From positions 310,001-374,000 of the forward strand of contig NZ_JANHDI010000001.1 in assembly GCF_024494595.1 (NCBI RefSeq): a DNA stretch of 64,000 bases, in the 5' to 3' direction. The position numbers were made by a program, and so were the translations under genes. A model generated the notes under the pieces. That model was not told the DNA's origin and did no database searches. It saw nothing but the letters and a program-made list of their open reading frames with translations. The stretch comes from Halobellus rarus. GTDB taxonomy: Archaea > Halobacteriota > Halobacteria > Halobacteriales > Haloferacaceae. Shown piece by piece: positions 61,885 to 64,000 of this stretch (positions are counted from its first letter, which is position 1; each line of letters opens with the position of its first letter).

Positions 61885-64000
61885 ATGGGCCGACGAAAGA
61901 AGATCGTACAAGAGTGTGAGCAGTTGATGGATCAACCGGAGCATATCCGGAACATCGCCATCGCGGCTCACGTCGACCACGGGAAGACTACGCTGACGGA
62001 CAACCTCCTCGCCGGGGCGGGGATGATCGCCGACGAGGGCGAGGCGACCCGGTTGATGATGGACACGGAGGAGGACGAGCAGGAACGCGGGATCACTATC
62101 GACGCGGCGAACGTCTCGATGACCCACGAGTACCAGGAGGACAACCACCTGATCAACCTCATCGACACGCCCGGCCACGTCGACTTCGGTGGCGACGTCA
62201 CGCGGGCGATGCGCGCGGTCGACGGGGCGCTCGTCGTCGTCGACGCCGTCGAGGGCGCGATGCCGCAGACCGAGACGGTCGTCCGGCAGGCGCTGCGCGA
62301 GGGCGTCAAGCCCGCGCTGTTCATCAACAAGGTCGATCGCCTCATAAGCGAGCTCCAGGAGGGTCCCGAGGAGATGCAGGAGCGGCTGATGGACGTCATC
62401 GGCGACGTCAACGAACTCATCCGCGGGATGACCGAGAACCGAGACGACATCGACGACTGGACCGTCTCCGTCGAGGGCGGCACCGTCGCGTTCGGATCGG
62501 CGCTCTACAAGTGGGGCGTCTCCGCGCCGTCGATGGCCCGGACCGGGATCGGCTTCCCCGAGATCATCGAGATGGAGCGCGACGACAAGCGGCTCGAACT
62601 GCACGAGCAGTCGCCGCTGTCGGACGTCGTGCTCGACATGGTCGCCGAGCACTTCCCCAACCCGCTCGACGCCCAGCCCCGTCGTATCCCGCGCGTCTGG
62701 CGCGGCGACGACGAGTCCGAACTCGCACGGCAGATGCGCGAGGTCGACGACGACGGCGAGGTCGTCTTCATGGTGACGGACATCTCGATGGACCCCCACG
62801 CCGGCGAGATCGCCACCGGACGGCTGTTCAGCGGGACGATCAAGCAGGGCCAGGAGCTGTACGTCTCCGGTACCGTGGGCAAGAACCGCGTCCAGTCGGT
62901 CGGGATCTTCATGGGCGGCGAACGCGAGGAGCTCGACCGCGGCGTCCCGGCGGGGAACATCGCGGCCGTCACCGGCCTGCGGGACGCCATCGCCGGCTCT
63001 ACGGTGTCCTCCATCGAGATGACGCCGTTCGAGTCGATCGAGCACATCTCCGAGCCGGTCATCACGAAGTCCGTCGAGGCGAAGAGTATGGACGACCTGC
63101 CGAAGCTCATCGAGACGCTCCAGCAGGTCGCGAAGGAGGACCCGACCATCAGGGTGGAGATCAACGAGGACACGGGCGAGCACCTCATCAGCGGGCAGGG
63201 CGAGCTCCACCTCGAGGTCATCACCCAGCGCATTCAGAAGAACCAGGGAATTCCGGTTCAGACCGGTGAGCCGATCGTCGTCTTCCGGGAGGCTCCCCAG
63301 AAGGAATCCCGCGAGGTCGAGGGCGTCTCGCCGAACCGACACAACAAGTTCTACATCACCGTCGAACCCCTCTCGGAGGACGTCGTCGACGCGATCCAGC
63401 GCGGCGAGGTCTCGATGGACATGCCGGAACTGGAGCGCCGCGAGGCGCTGCAGGAGGCCGGAATGGGCAAGGACACGTCCCAGGAGGTCGAGCACATCCA
63501 CGGGACGAACATCCTCATCGACGACACGAAGGGTATCCAGCACCTCAACGAGACGATGGAACTCGTCATCGAGGGGCTCGACGAGGCCCTCGACGACGGT
63601 CCGCTGGCCAACGAGCCCGTCCAGGGGTCGCTCCTCCGCCTGCACGACGCGAAACTGCACGAGGACACGATCCACCGCGGCCCGGCGCAGGTCATCCCGG
63701 CCGTCCGCAACGCCGTCCACCGCGCGCTCATCGACGCCGACATCAAGCTGCTCGAACCGATCCAGAACGTCCGAATCGACGTTCCGTCCGAGCACATGGG
63801 ATCGGCCTCCGGCGAGATCCAGGGCCGCCGCGGCCGCGTCGACGACATGTACCAGGAGGGCGACCTGATGGTCATCGAGGGCATCGCGCCCGTCGAGGAG
63901 ATGATCGGGTTCTCCTCTGACATTCGGTCTGCGACCGAGGGCCGCGCCTCGTGGAACACCGAGAACGCCGGCTTCCGCGTGCTCTCCGATAACCTCCAGC
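61885..64000 (+). CDS. fusA: Elongation factor 2, 3'-truncated by the window edge
   Basis: Translocation GTPase of the archaeal ribosome. About 705 residues are present before the window ends; the full protein is about 727-729, so the last twenty-odd are missing. The G1 motif [10 protein letters not shown]2 RGITI, G3 DTPGHVD and G4 NKVDR are seen. The diphthamide histidine is expected at His597 in [10 protein letters not shown]. Domain III-V segments such as [19 protein letters not shown] and [20 protein letters not shown] follow. ATG at 61885 has a CTTTTGACC run about 30 bases upstream. Tuf and rpsJ would be expected next. Confidence 0.96.
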   Translation, partial: MGRRKKIVQECEQLMDQPEHIRNIAIAAHVDHGKTTLTDNLLAGAGMIADEGEATRLMMDTEEDEQERGITIDAANVSMTHEYQEDNHLINLIDTPGHVDFGGDVTRAMRAVDGALVVVDAVEGAMPQTETVVRQALREGVKPALFINKVDRLISELQEGPEEMQERLMDVIGDVNELIRGMTENRDDIDDWTVSVEGGTVAFGSALYKWGVSAPSMARTGIGFPEIIEMERDDKRLELHEQSPLSDVVLDMVAEHFPNPLDAQPRRIPRVWRGDDESELARQMREVDDDGEVVFMVTDISMDPHAGEIATGRLFSGTIKQGQELYVSGTVGKNRVQSVGIFMGGEREELDRGVPAGNIAAVTGLRDAIAGSTVSSIEMTPFESIEHISEPVITKSVEAKSMDDLPKLIETLQQVAKEDPTIRVEINEDTGEHLISGQGELHLEVITQRIQKNQGIPVQTGEPIVVFREAPQKESREVEGVSPNRHNKFYITVEPLSEDVVDAIQRGEVSMDMPELERREALQEAGMGKDTSQEVEHIHGTNILIDDTKGIQHLNETMELVIEGLDEALDDGPLANEPVQGSLLRLHDAKLHEDTIHRGPAQVIPAVRNAVHRALIDADIKLLEPIQNVRIDVPSEHMGSASGEIQGRRGRVDDMYQEGDLMVIEGIAPVEEMIGFSSDIRSATEGRASWNTENAGFRVLSDNLQ

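Noticed and set aside
1-64000. Insertion sequences, prophage or other mobile genes
   Set aside because: No transposase, integrase, resolvase, toxin-antitoxin or restriction gene was seen, and composition is even throughout.

Overview
This window is chromosomal DNA from a halophilic archaeon (class Halobacteria). The evidence is consistent: very GC-rich DNA, strongly acidic proteins, split archaeal RNA polymerase genes, archaeosine and Pus10/TrmY tRNA modification genes, many haloarchaeal DUF families, and TATA-like boxes about 25-28 bases before many start codons, which points to leaderless transcripts. The overall gene complement fits a Halorubrum/Haloferax-type (Haloferacales) genome, but genus cannot be fixed from the window. 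No transposase, integrase, prophage or CRISPR array is visible; it reads as a stable core-genome segment.

Layout. 1-9.9 kb: a 5'-truncated AAA+ ATPase, a PhnP-like metallo-hydrolase, DoxX, a DUF5787 protein that looks like a PD-(D/E)XK nuclease, a NifU-like Fe-S scaffold, a Tat-exported PGF-CTERM protein overlapping a ROK sugar kinase, a UspA protein and several small haloarchaeal proteins. 9.9-22 kb: a YgfZ-like folate protein, a KaiC-like ATPase overlapping a LOV/PAS histidine kinase, a geranylgeranyl-reductase-like flavoprotein, an Asp-box propeller, uvrA, a half-TBP protein with two zinc ribbons, sepF and a PUA RNA-binding protein. 22-37.5 kb: a SAMP/MoaD-like modifier with two overlapping companions, a nitrilase-family enzyme, arcS and tgtA (archaeosine), htpX, a CPBP protease, a Nudix hydrolase, an arylsulfotransferase-like propeller, membrane proteins, tRNA-Pro(CGG), a CHY zinc finger and trmY. 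37.5-50 kb: DUF4350/SppA, an ABC-2 exporter, pus10-rnhB, secD/secF and pgi. 50-64 kb: the core information-processing cluster rpoH-rpoB''-rpoB'-rpoA'-rpoA''-nusA, an interposed mscS gene, rpsL-rpsG, a DUF5781 gene on the other strand and fusA, which runs off the end.

The least expected signal is a dispersed intergenic element of about 146-177 bp in four copies (9915-10063, 17197-17373, 32273-32448, 49908-50053). Each copy lies between two genes that point the same way, in the same orientation relative to them, and ends in a TATA-like box facing the downstream gene. These four copies occupy the four longest intergenic gaps of the window. It may act as a mobile or recurrent terminator-promoter boundary, or be a structured RNA. 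Other points of interest are the half-TBP zinc-ribbon protein, the nuclease-like DUF5787 protein, the KaiC-LOV kinase pair, a ubiquitin-like modifier with residues beyond its diglycine, loss of the zinc cysteines in RpoB', and short tandem duplications that copy gene 3' ends together with their stop codons.
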